From Bacteroidota bacterium (lineage in GTDB: Bacteria; Bacteroidota; Bacteroidia; Chitinophagales; Chitinophagaceae), in NCBI GenBank assembly GCA_018268055.1, contig JAFDXF010000076.1:1-64000 (forward strand): a stretch of 64,000 bases of DNA, written 5' to 3'. The notes under the pieces were generated by a model, which saw only the letters and a list, made by a program, of their open reading frames with translations, made no database searches and had not been told where the DNA came from. Position 1 is the stretch's first letter; each line of letters opens with the position of its first letter. Both the position numbers and the translations under genes were made by a program. Shown piece by piece: positions 7,715 to 15,899 of this stretch.

Positions 7715-8812
7715 ATGAAGAAAATAGACAAGTATATACTCAAACAATTTTTGGTCACTTTTGTTTTTTGCATGTTGCTGTTTACAGTGATAGCAGTAGC
7801 GGTAGATACGAGTGAAAAAACAGATGATTTTGTAAAGGCTAACCTGACTACTCGACAAATTATCATGGATTATTATTTGGGATTTGTGCCTTTTATCTGG
7901 AGCCTTCTTTTTCCGCTTTTTGTTTTTATTGCAGTAATATTCTTTACCAGCAAATTAGCAGCCCGTTCAGAAGTTGTAGCTGTTTTAGCAAGCGGTGTAA
8001 GCTTCAATCGTTTTTTAAAACCTTATATAATCGGCGGGATACTATTAGCTTCTTTTTTATGGGTTGGCAGTCGCTATTGGATTCCCAAGGCTAATGGTAT
8101 TCGCAGCGATTTTCAAAGCAGATATATTGATAAAAATGACCCCACCAAAAACAGAGTAATCGGCGATTGCGATCGCTGCTTTTACAGGCGGATAGATACC
8201 AACACATATATGGGCATGAAGATGTATGACACTGCTTCAAAATCTGCCGGCATCTTCTTTATGGAAAAAGTAAAGAAGAATGAAGTGGTTTATAATCTTC
8301 GCGGCAACCCTTTAATTTGGGACAACGGCATCAAGAAATGGAAACTCTGTAATGCAGTTGAACGAATAGTGGACAGTATGAAAGAAACGATTCGCAAGTA
8401 TGATACACTTGTTTTAGACATTAAATTGAAGCCTTTTGAACTGAGGAATGACATGTATTTGAAGGACAGGCTGACCACACCTGAATTGATTCAATTTATT
8501 CATCAAGAAGAAATGAGAGGAACTGAAGGGTTGAGTACATTGAAAGTAGAACGGTATCGGCGAACGGCTACTTCTTTTACTGTATTGCTATTAACCATCA
8601 TTGGTGCAGTAATCGCCAGTCGAAAAACAAGAGGCGGGAGTGGTATGCATCTGGCTATGGGCATTGTTATTGCCGCTACTTTCATCATCTCAGATAGGTT
8701 TTCAACCGTATTTGCGACAAAGGGAAATTTTCCTCCGATATTAGCTGCATGGTTGCCTAATATCTTCTTTATTGGCGTAGCTTATTGGCTTTATAGAAAA
8801 GCACCTAAGTAA
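7715..8812 (+). CDS. LptF/LptG-family lipopolysaccharide export permease
   Basis: A 365-aa inner-membrane permease. LptF and LptG form the membrane part of the LptB2FG ABC exporter that extracts lipopolysaccharide from the inner membrane. It has the family layout: one membrane helix at about 11-30, two at about 50-100, a central periplasmic beta-jellyroll-like region (about 110-260), and three C-terminal helices (about 280-360, including a GGSGMHLAMGI stretch). No second lptF/G gene or lptB lies next to it, so the partner must be elsewhere. The start at 7715 (MKKIDKYILKQF) is typical; upstream in-frame codons would add 27 Cys- and Arg-rich residues. Confidence 0.88.
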   Translation: MKKIDKYILKQFLVTFVFCMLLFTVIAVAVDTSEKTDDFVKANLTTRQIIMDYYLGFVPFIWSLLFPLFVFIAVIFFTSKLAARSEVVAVLASGVSFNRFLKPYIIGGILLASFLWVGSRYWIPKANGIRSDFQSRYIDKNDPTKNRVIGDCDRCFYRRIDTNTYMGMKMYDTASKSAGIFFMEKVKKNEVVYNLRGNPLIWDNGIKKWKLCNAVERIVDSMKETIRKYDTLVLDIKLKPFELRNDMYLKDRLTTPELIQFIHQEEMRGTEGLSTLKVERYRRTATSFTVLLLTIIGAVIASRKTRGGSGMHLAMGIVIAATFIISDRFSTVFATKGNFPPILAAWLPNIFFIGVAYWLYRKAPK

Positions 8813-8906
8813 TATACGTACTTTCTCTACTTTCTATTTTGTAAGCACGATATCATTGGTTAATTTTACAGATTATTTTTAATGTCAGAATATAAAATAG
8901 ATTTTT

Positions 8907-10232
8907 ATGGGAGTTATTAAAGAAAGATTCAAAGCCAAATCAGAAGCCGTAGCAGCTGAAATAAAAGATTTATTAAAGGAGCATGGAAATAAAGTTATCG
9001 GTGAAGTGCAACTATCACAAGTATATCAGGGCATGCGTGGCATGACCGGATTAGTTACAGAGACCTCATTACTAGATGCACAAGAAGGAATCAGGTTCAG
9101 AGGTTATTCTATTCCTGAGCTACGTCAAAAATTATCAAAAGCTCCCGGCGGAAATGAGCCACTCCCTGAAGGGCTATTTTATCTGATGCTGGTAGGTAGT
9201 ATGCCAATAGAAGAAGATGTAAATCATTTGACATCTGTATGGCAGCGCCGCAGCCACGTTCCCAACTATGTATTTGACACGATTGAATCATTGCCTGTTA
9301 CAGCACACCCTATGACGCAGTTTGTAGTGGGCGTTATGGCTTTGCAAACAGAAAGCCATTTTGCAAAGAACTATGCAAAAGGAATGAACAAAAAAGATTA
9401 TTGGGAAGCAGTATTTGATGACACTATGGATTTGATTGCTCGCTTACCACGTATTGCTGCATATATCTATCGCCGAAAATATAAAAACGGCGATCACATT
9501 CAACCGAATGGTTTATTAGACTGGGCAGGAAATTTTGCACACATGATGGGCTTTGAAGACGAAAGCTTTAAAGAGTTGATGCGCTTATATATGACGATAC
9601 ACGCCGATCACGAAGGTGGTAATGTATCAGCACATACTACACACTTAGTTGGTTCTGCACTCAGCGATCCATACCTCAGTTATGCAGCCGGTATGAACGG
9701 CCTTGCTGGCCCATTGCATGGATTAGCGAATCAAGAAGTAGTGAAATGGATTTTTGAAATGAGAGAAACGCTGAATACTGAAAGACCAACTAAAGAGCAG
9801 ATAGCAGACTATGTAAAGAAAACATTAAGTGAAGGAAAAGTGGTTCCGGGCTATGGTCACGCAGTATTACGCAAAACAGATCCTCGCTTTGAAGCGCAAA
9901 TGGAATTCGGTAAAAAACACATGGCCAATGATCCATTGGTAAATACTGTTTGGGATATTTATGAAACTGTACCTCCGATTTTACAATCTTTAGGAAAAAT
10001 TAAAAACCCTTGGCCAAATGTAGATGCACACAGTGGCGCTCTATTGGTACACTATGGTATGGTAGAATATGAATATTACACTGTTTTGTTTGCCGTAAGC
10101 CGTGCTTTAGGTGTATTAGCAAGTCTTTGTTGGGATAGAGCTCTTGGCTTCCCATTAGAAAGACCTAAATCTGTAACAACTGATTTAGTAAAATTGTGGA
10201 TTGAAGGAAAGGATAATGTTTGGGGCGACTAA
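8907..10232 (+). CDS. gltA: Citrate synthase, mitochondrial-like type
   Basis: The 441-aa enzyme condenses oxaloacetate and acetyl-CoA to citrate, the entry step of the TCA cycle. The catalytic residues match those of animal mitochondrial citrate synthase: H271 (in GPLHGLANQEV), H318 (in VVPGYGHAVLRK) and D373 (in PNVDAHSG), with nearly the same spacing. The stretch HADHEGGNVSAHTTHLVGS at 232-250 is also very close to the mitochondrial sequence and unlike the hexameric E. coli type. It appears to be a single-gene transcript; the region after it is repeat-rich. Confidence 0.95.
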   Translation: MGVIKERFKAKSEAVAAEIKDLLKEHGNKVIGEVQLSQVYQGMRGMTGLVTETSLLDAQEGIRFRGYSIPELRQKLSKAPGGNEPLPEGLFYLMLVGSMPIEEDVNHLTSVWQRRSHVPNYVFDTIESLPVTAHPMTQFVVGVMALQTESHFAKNYAKGMNKKDYWEAVFDDTMDLIARLPRIAAYIYRRKYKNGDHIQPNGLLDWAGNFAHMMGFEDESFKELMRLYMTIHADHEGGNVSAHTTHLVGSALSDPYLSYAAGMNGLAGPLHGLANQEVVKWIFEMRETLNTERPTKEQIADYVKKTLSEGKVVPGYGHAVLRKTDPRFEAQMEFGKKHMANDPLVNTVWDIYETVPPILQSLGKIKNPWPNVDAHSGALLVHYGMVEYEYYTVLFAVSRALGVLASLCWDRALGFPLERPKSVTTDLVKLWIEGKDNVWGD

Positions 10233-10334
10233 TTCTATAGTAAGAAAAGGTGTAAAGCAAAAGAAATAAGGTACAAAGTGGGCAACCTTTATTAAGGCTG
10301 GCTATTGCTTGTAAATTTAAAATCTTCTCTCTGC

Positions 10335-10560
10335 AAAGAGTTTACTTTGATTTTTAGCTCTAATACCTCTGTGAATTCCTCTGTGTAACTCTGTGGTTAA
10401 ATTAAGCCTAAAAGAGTTTGTTTTGATTTATAACTCCAATACCTCTGTGTACCTCTGTGTAACTCTGTGGTTAAATTAAGCCTAAAAGAGTTTGTTTTGA
10501 TTTATAACTCCAATAACTCTGTGAATACCTCTGTGTACCTCTGTGGTTAAATTAAGCTCC
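10335..10560. repeat. Three tandem copies of a unit of about 75 bp built on CTCTGTG
   Basis: Units start with AAAGAGTTT at 10335, 10411 and 10485 (76, 74 and about 76 bp). Each runs through ATTT(A)TAACTC-like sequence, then several CTCTGTG words spaced 8-10 bases apart, and ends GTGGTTAAATTAAG. Copies 2 and 3 are almost identical in their first half. The inner CTCTGTG words vary in number and linker between copies, so the array is nested. Confidence 0.9.
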
Positions 10561-10592
10561 AAATCTTCGTAAGTAGCTGAGAATATGAAATG

Positions 10593-10637
10593 CTTTAACC
10601 ATAAACCACATTAAACAACCTTAAACTATTTTCAACC
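10593..10637. repeat. Short-period AT-rich tract (TTAAACC/ATAAACC words)
   Basis: Words such as TTTAACC, ATAAACC, ATTAAAC and CTTAAAC recur every 7-9 bases. On the opposite strand this resembles the GGTTTAA tract at 26754-26796. Confidence 0.6.
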
Positions 10638-10671
10638 ATACTCATCAAGTGTTATTTCAAAATAGCAACAT

Positions 10672-10706
10672 AAAAAAAGCTGCCTCATTTTATTGAAGCA
10701 GCTTTT
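10672..10706 (-). terminator. Terminator of the lamin-tail/T9SS gene
   Basis: An 8-bp stem (AAAGCTGC and GCAGCTTT) is followed on the minus strand by a run of seven Ts. On the plus strand it ends in TTTTATTTT, so it may work in both directions. Confidence 0.75.
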
Positions 10707-10730
10707 ATTTTAAAAATTTATTTTACAGTC

Positions 10731-13544
10731 TTAGAATATCTGTATTGTTTTCACAGAAAGTACTTTGTCATTATTCACCAAAGTAACTCTATACATTCCA
10801 GAAACTAATGCACTTGGTAATGTAATTGACTGATTGATGAAGTTGGACTGTATATTCATATTGTATTGATATACCAATTGTCCTTCACTATTGTAAAATA
10901 ACACTCCATAAAATCCCGGTTTGAGATTATCTTTTGCTACTCTTACCGCAGCACCTTTTTGTGCCGGTGATGGATAAACCATAAATCCACTTCCGATAGA
11001 AGCAACGGTGAATGACTGTTGCAATCCATAAGATGTGCCACCATTATTAGTAGCATAAGCTTTATAGTAATAAGTAGTGCCTTGTACCAAATTATTCAGA
11101 TTTACTGAAAAACTTCCTGTAGCGATATTACCGGAAGGATATTTAGTTCCTGTGCCACCTACAAAACCATTGATACCACTCAACTCAATACCATAAGCAG
11201 TTACGCTGGAACAACCATTGTTTGCAATAGATCCTGCAAGTGTAGCAGCGTTGTTATTGATATTGCTGGAGCTTCCTGTGATAACTGTTGCTAAAGTATT
11301 TACACCTGTGCCATCTGCTGCAACAGTAGTAGCCGTAGCGCCACCGCCATTTACAGGTATCGATCCGGTGTAAGATTGTACGGCAGTAGGCGTAAACTTC
11401 ACATAAATTGTTTGATTGTATGCACCCCCGGGTTGTGTTAAACTTAATGATGCTGTGTAAGTGCCTCCGCTTGTTGTAGCAAAACTATATCCTGCCAGAG
11501 GGCCGATATTAATATTAGCATTTGATAGACCTACACCACTGACAGTAAATGAATTTGGCCCAACACTATTGTTGACGCATGTATTACCAAATGAAGTAAG
11601 TGCTGAAACACTTAAAGTAGGAGCAGCAGTAGTAAAACTCATTTGTGCGCCGTATGCAGTACCACCGCTATTTGTAGCATAAGCTCTGTAATAGTATGTA
11701 GTAGCAGCAGTCAAACCGGTTAAGTTAGAATTGAAACCGCCTGCTGATAAATTAGACGAAGCAACTTGAATTCCTGTGCCCGGAGTGAAATTATTAGTCG
11801 TGCTGTATTCATTTCCATAAGCCGTCACAGCAGAACAACCTATATTAGTTATTGAGTCGGATAAGATTGCAGATGTTTGTGTAATCCCTGAAGCGGCTCC
11901 TGTTTTTGCAGTTGCCATTGTATTTACTCCTGCACCAGCAGCAGCTACATTCACTGCAGTGCTCACGCCACCGCCGCTTACTGCAATGTTTCCATTGTAT
12001 GATTGTACTGCAGTTGGGTTAAACTTTACAAATATTTGTTGTGCGTATGTTCCACCTGGCTGAGTTAAGCTAAGTGTAGTAGTGTATGTTCCGCCTGATG
12101 TGGTAGCATAAGTATATCCTGCCAAAGCGGCAACTGTCACATTTGCATTAGTAAGATTTGTACCATTGATAGTAAATGAATTTGGGCCAACTGTTGTATT
12201 GATACATATATTGCCAAAAGTAGCTAATGGAGTAGCTGTAATGGTAGGACTTGCTGAAGCAGTAGTGAAAGACTGTTGTGCACCGTAAGCAGTATCAGCG
12301 GAATTTGCAGCAAAAGCTCTGTAATAATATGTAGTACCGATAGAAAGACCGGTCAGGTTAGAGCTAAAGTTGCCACCTGATAAATTAGAGGATGCAACAT
12401 AAGAGCCTCCACCTAACGGGAAGCCGTTTACTGTACTATATGCTATTCCATAAGCAGTAATGGCTGAGCATCCAATATCTGTAATAGTTCCGGCAGCTGT
12501 AGCAGTAGTTTGAGTAATAGATGATGCGCTTCCTGTTGTTACAGTCGGTGCGGAGTTAACGCCTGAACCTACAGCAGCAGCATTTACTGCCGTGCTTACA
12601 CCGCCGCCACTTACTGCAATGTTTCCATTGTAAGATTGTACGGCAGTAGGATTAAAATTTACAAATACCTGTTGTGTATAAGCACCACCGGGCTGAGTTA
12701 AAGAAAGCGTTGTGGTATAAGTACCGCCTGCAGTAGTAGAATATGTATAACCGGCTAATGCAGCTACATTAACATTGGCATTAGTTAAGTTAGCGCCTGT
12801 TATGGTAAATGAATTTGGCCCTGCAGTAGTGTTGATACAAACGTTGCCGAAAGAGGTAAGAGTGGAAAGTGAGATAGATGGAGTGGCACCACCGGAGCAA
12901 GAAAATGCGGGAGATGCTGAATTTCTCGGAACTGGTGCTGTTACCACATCAAAATCATTATTATTATTGTCTGTATCAGTACAACCATTATTTTTTCTTA
13001 CACACCCTTGTGTTGAAGTTAATGCAGTACCATTATTTACAGTAGTCCCGCCTTCTCCATTGTTTGAAGCACCATAAGAGACTACATCTATAAATGGGGG
13101 ATTAGTTAATGTACAAGGAGTGGCTGTTGCACCACAACCCATACCTGTAGTCTGACTTACCAAAGCGACTTTTCCTGATGCGGCACCCATTAAAAGATTT
13201 CCGGAGGTTAAATCCGCTGGTACAGGGAAATCTGCACCTCCTGTACCAGCATTACCGAGTTGAATAAGTAAATACTTCCCAGCAGCAATTGTAGTACCAT
13301 TAGGGATAGCAAATATTTGACTGGAACTATTTCCAAAATTTCCAGTTGCTGAGCCATATTGCAGCGACATCCCATCTAAAGATTGAGTCGTATTGCTCAC
13401 ATTATGCAATTCTACATAATCATATTTGTAGGTTCCGCTTGCACCACCACCGCCACCATATACCTGACTAAGTACAATTGTAGTAGATTGTGAAAACCCG
13501 CTAAATGAAGCGAGTAAAAATAATAAAGTAAAAATTTTTTTCAT
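10731..13544 (-). CDS. Secreted lamin-tail-domain protein with three large repeats and T9SS type A sorting domain
   Basis: A 937-aa exported protein. A signal peptide (1-19, ending GFSQ) is followed by a lamin-tail domain (about 21-210; STTIVLSQVYGGGG start, YDYVELHN core). Three successive repeats of about 210 aa (about 222-855) follow. Each joins an Ig-like domain opening xSFGNxCxN..GPNSFT to an fibronectin-like domain ending in TTYYYxAxA. The last 80 residues (YPSPAQKG to VKTIQIF) are a type IX sorting domain, so it is expected at the cell surface or outside. Bacterial lamin-tail domains are often linked to secreted nucleases, and a nuclease gene is nearby. No catalytic domain is visible; binding of nucleic acid or surface is inference. 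Confidence 0.88.
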   Translation of the reverse strand: MKKIFTLLFLLASFSGFSQSTTIVLSQVYGGGGGASGTYKYDYVELHNVSNTTQSLDGMSLQYGSATGNFGNSSSQIFAIPNGTTIAAGKYLLIQLGNAGTGGADFPVPADLTSGNLLMGAASGKVALVSQTTGMGCGATATPCTLTNPPFIDVVSYGASNNGEGGTTVNNGTALTSTQGCVRKNNGCTDTDNNNNDFDVVTAPVPRNSASPAFSCSGGATPSISLSTLTSFGNVCINTTAGPNSFTITGANLTNANVNVAALAGYTYSTTAGGTYTTTLSLTQPGGAYTQQVFVNFNPTAVQSYNGNIAVSGGGVSTAVNAAAVGSGVNSAPTVTTGSASSITQTTATAAGTITDIGCSAITAYGIAYSTVNGFPLGGGSYVASSNLSGGNFSSNLTGLSIGTTYYYRAFAANSADTAYGAQQSFTTASASPTITATPLATFGNICINTTVGPNSFTINGTNLTNANVTVAALAGYTYATTSGGTYTTTLSLTQPGGTYAQQIFVKFNPTAVQSYNGNIAVSGGGVSTAVNVAAAGAGVNTMATAKTGAASGITQTSAILSDSITNIGCSAVTAYGNEYSTTNNFTPGTGIQVASSNLSAGGFNSNLTGLTAATTYYYRAYATNSGGTAYGAQMSFTTAAPTLSVSALTSFGNTCVNNSVGPNSFTVSGVGLSNANINIGPLAGYSFATTSGGTYTASLSLTQPGGAYNQTIYVKFTPTAVQSYTGSIPVNGGGATATTVAADGTGVNTLATVITGSSSNINNNAATLAGSIANNGCSSVTAYGIELSGINGFVGGTGTKYPSGNIATGSFSVNLNNLVQGTTYYYKAYATNNGGTSYGLQQSFTVASIGSGFMVYPSPAQKGAAVRVAKDNLKPGFYGVLFYNSEGQLVYQYNMNIQSNFINQSITLPSALVSGMYRVTLVNNDKVLSVKTIQIF
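10990..12880 (-). repeat. Three tandem repeats of about 630 bp inside the lamin-tail gene
   Basis: The DNA encoding repeats 1, 2 and 3 begins near 12865, 12230 and 11600. Long stretches are nearly identical at the nucleotide level, for example the segments around 11940-12020 and 12570-12650, which indicates recent duplication or recombination between copies. Confidence 0.8.
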
Positions 13545-13574
13545 CTTTATAATATTTGATGTGATATGAAACGA

Positions 13575-13601
13575 CCGGCTGCTTAATTATTGAGCAGCCG
13601 G
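13575..13601. terminator. Perfect 9-bp hairpin between the DUF5689 gene and the lamin-tail gene
   Basis: CCGGCTGCT and AGCAGCCGG flank a 9-base loop. On the minus strand it follows the stop of the DUF5689 gene by 12 bases and precedes the lamin-tail ATG by 30. The following T-content is poor, so it may be a partial terminator or mRNA-stabilising element that sets the ratio of the two products. Confidence 0.55.
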
Positions 13602-13613
13602 TAATATATATTT

Positions 13614-15113
13614 TTAATTCCAAGAAAATTTTACATCATCAATTCCTGTAGATGCTCTGCTACCACTTCCGGTTGAAGGTGAAAGCGTAACAATTCTTAT
13701 CCATACAGGTTGATTGATATTGTTTAATAATGTGCCAAAGTTCACATTCACAGCTGTGCTGGCAAACACACCCAATGTAGTAGTCAAAGTACTCGGCGCA
13801 GTAGTAACAGGCGAGAAAAATGCAGGGTTTGCACCTGTGCCATAGTCCACACGCCAAACTTGTGTTCTACCGTTGGGAGTTGTAGGGTCTAAAGATTGTA
13901 AAAGAAAATCTAACTGTAAGTTGGTTTTCCCTGTAGTATTGGCCAATTGAAAAACGAAGGCAGTACCCGGATCGCCGGCAGTTCCTGTTGGTCTTGCACC
14001 CAAAGCTCTGTTTGTTGAAGCATTTTGTTGAGTGCTTGTTGCAGTTGAGCTTAATCCTGTAGCAGAAGCGTAGTTTTTAAATCCAAGGCTTGTTTGATTC
14101 CAAGATGTAGGCGTATTAAAATTATTCAAATACACAGTTCCTTCATTGCCAATATAAGAAGCATTTGCATCTTGTTTTACATAAACACCGGTTGGTATTC
14201 CGGCTGTGCCAATATTGTCAAAGTTCATAATAAATGGCGAAGTACTTCCCAAAGTTATAGCACCATCACCGGTTGCGGTAGGGCAACGAGGATTGGTAAA
14301 TCGCACATCAGTAGTATCTCTTATTGTAAATTGTTTTGTAGAACTGAAATAAGAATACAAACCAATTATTTCACCATTGCCTTGTGCTACCGGAATGGTA
14401 GCAAAGTTGCAATAGTTGCTGGTACGCAATGTTAATTTATTCGCTGCCAGTGCAGAGCAGTCTTGTATTATTCTGTTTCCTGCAGCCGCATCATCTGCAT
14501 AGTTTTTATTTCTATCGGCACCGCTAAATTCGTAGCCTACTAATTTTACTAAGGTGCTGATATATGGGTTTTGTAAATTAGTAGTCAGCATAGAAGCCGT
14601 TACTACCTTAGGAACTAATGGTTGATTTACCGCTCCTTTTATTACGTGTTGATCTATCAAGTTTTTGGCAAGCAGTGTTACACCGCCTTGTACTAAGTAG
14701 CCTGAATCAAGACCACCGCCAAATTGTAAAGTACCATTGTACTGGCCAAGATATAGACCTTTTAATTTTACATATAATTTACGGCCTACAGGATAATCAT
14801 TGTACAGATTAGAACTTCCTAATCTCAGCAGCACACCACCGGTAGAATCTTGAATAGCGATTTGTTGATAGTAGTTTCCACTTCTATCATCACAACCTAC
14901 AACGCCTTCTATGATGGCATCATCGGTAATTTGCACTGCCTGTCCGGAAGTATATCGAGCTTTCACATCTTTGATGCTGATATTGGCTACCACATCCGGA
15001 TTGCCCATTGGTGGAGGATCAGCATATTTTTTCTGACAAGACACTATAAATAAGCTCGCTGCTATTATAACTGCGGCAAAACTTACTAAACTGCTTTTCT
15101 TATTTGTTTGCAT
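13614..15113 (-). CDS. DUF5689-domain lipoprotein (large)
   Basis: A 499-aa predicted outer-membrane or surface lipoprotein: signal sequence 1-25 with cysteine C26 (LFIVSC). The DUF5689 region (about 45-275) opens with a SIKDVKARYTSGQAVQI segment, contains IIEGVVGCDDRSGNYYQQIA and resembles OB-fold-like domains. The C-terminal 200 residues form a separate beta-rich domain (ITLGSTSPFIMNFDNIG onward, ending DDVKFSWN) reminiscent of carbohydrate- or ligand-binding jelly rolls. It sits between a smaller DUF5689 lipoprotein and the lamin-tail gene on the same strand, downstream of a TonB-dependent receptor. Its role as a capture protein for that receptor is inference. Confidence 0.82.
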   Translation of the reverse strand: MQTNKKSSLVSFAAVIIAASLFIVSCQKKYADPPPMGNPDVVANISIKDVKARYTSGQAVQITDDAIIEGVVGCDDRSGNYYQQIAIQDSTGGVLLRLGSSNLYNDYPVGRKLYVKLKGLYLGQYNGTLQFGGGLDSGYLVQGGVTLLAKNLIDQHVIKGAVNQPLVPKVVTASMLTTNLQNPYISTLVKLVGYEFSGADRNKNYADDAAAGNRIIQDCSALAANKLTLRTSNYCNFATIPVAQGNGEIIGLYSYFSSTKQFTIRDTTDVRFTNPRCPTATGDGAITLGSTSPFIMNFDNIGTAGIPTGVYVKQDANASYIGNEGTVYLNNFNTPTSWNQTSLGFKNYASATGLSSTATSTQQNASTNRALGARPTGTAGDPGTAFVFQLANTTGKTNLQLDFLLQSLDPTTPNGRTQVWRVDYGTGANPAFFSPVTTAPSTLTTTLGVFASTAVNVNFGTLLNNINQPVWIRIVTLSPSTGSGSRASTGIDDVKFSWN

Positions 15114-15143
15114 AATTTTATATTTCGAGTTTCTTATTAATTA

Positions 15144-15866
15144 TTATTGAATATCACTTGCAGTACGAATACCTATTTGAGTCGTTGTGTTGTAAATAGA
15201 AATATAACCGGTTACAGAAGTTCCGGCAGTATTTACAGTAATGCCCGAAGCATCACGCACAAACATTACTAAGGTTCCCGTAGCATCTGTGACACTGTAG
15301 TTTTTACCGGTTGCATTTGATGATGCCAATACAATGCTTGTCACATTATTAATTTTCACTAAAGTAGATGCCCATGCATTTTTATTGGTAATAATGTCGG
15401 CACAAGTTGCTACTCGTGGTGTTATATTTATAGAACCGCCAATCTGCACCACATTTGTTTGTGGTACACTCTTTAATTCAAGGTCTCCATTGAATAAAGT
15501 GAATAATCCACCGCCTGATGCTTTTATTTCCAACACACTACCCTGAGGATAAATGGGTGAGCCAACTACAGAGTAGAGATATAAACCCGAGCCACTTTCA
15601 TCTTGCAGTCTATAATTTCCTGCTGCTTCATTTGCACTGTTGGATATCACTACTCCTCTCACCTTCTTTGTTCCATTGGGAATCGTATAATCTCCGCTAC
15701 CCGGATACATTGCTCTGAATGCAGCAATGGTTAAATAATCGCCCGGGCCAAGTGGGTCGGGGCCTGTTGGGCCAATAGGTTGCTTATTGCAGCTTGCAAT
15801 TGATATTACCATTAGTGCAGGAAGCAATAATGATTTAGTAAGATTTTTTATTTGATAACGCTTCAT
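15144..15866 (-). CDS. DUF5689-domain lipoprotein (small)
   Basis: A 240-aa lipoprotein with signal sequence and cysteine C26 (ISIASC). The mature part is essentially one DUF5689 module: DYLTIAAFRAMYPGSGDY near 43-60, then VRGVVISNSANEAAGNYRLQ, and a second strand-rich half with NVTSIVL and NYSVTDATGTLVMFV. It lies 33 bases downstream of the receptor stop and 30 bases upstream of the larger DUF5689 gene, so the three are probably co-transcribed. The layout mirrors SusC/SusD pairs, with DUF5689 lipoproteins in the SusD position. Confidence 0.8.
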   Translation of the reverse strand: MKRYQIKNLTKSLLLPALMVISIASCNKQPIGPTGPDPLGPGDYLTIAAFRAMYPGSGDYTIPNGTKKVRGVVISNSANEAAGNYRLQDESGSGLYLYSVVGSPIYPQGSVLEIKASGGGLFTLFNGDLELKSVPQTNVVQIGGSINITPRVATCADIITNKNAWASTLVKINNVTSIVLASSNATGKNYSVTDATGTLVMFVRDASGITVNTAGTSVTGYISIYNTTTQIGIRTASDIQ

Positions 15867-15899
15867 AATAATATTTTTTTCACTGACTGAAGAATAGTG

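Larger units (their letters stand above)
10233..10730. other. Gene-free, repeat-rich intergenic region
   Basis: No plausible coding frame. It contains a three-copy tandem repeat (10335-10560), a short-period AT-rich tract (10593-10637) and a bidirectional terminator hairpin (10672-10706). Confidence 0.8.
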
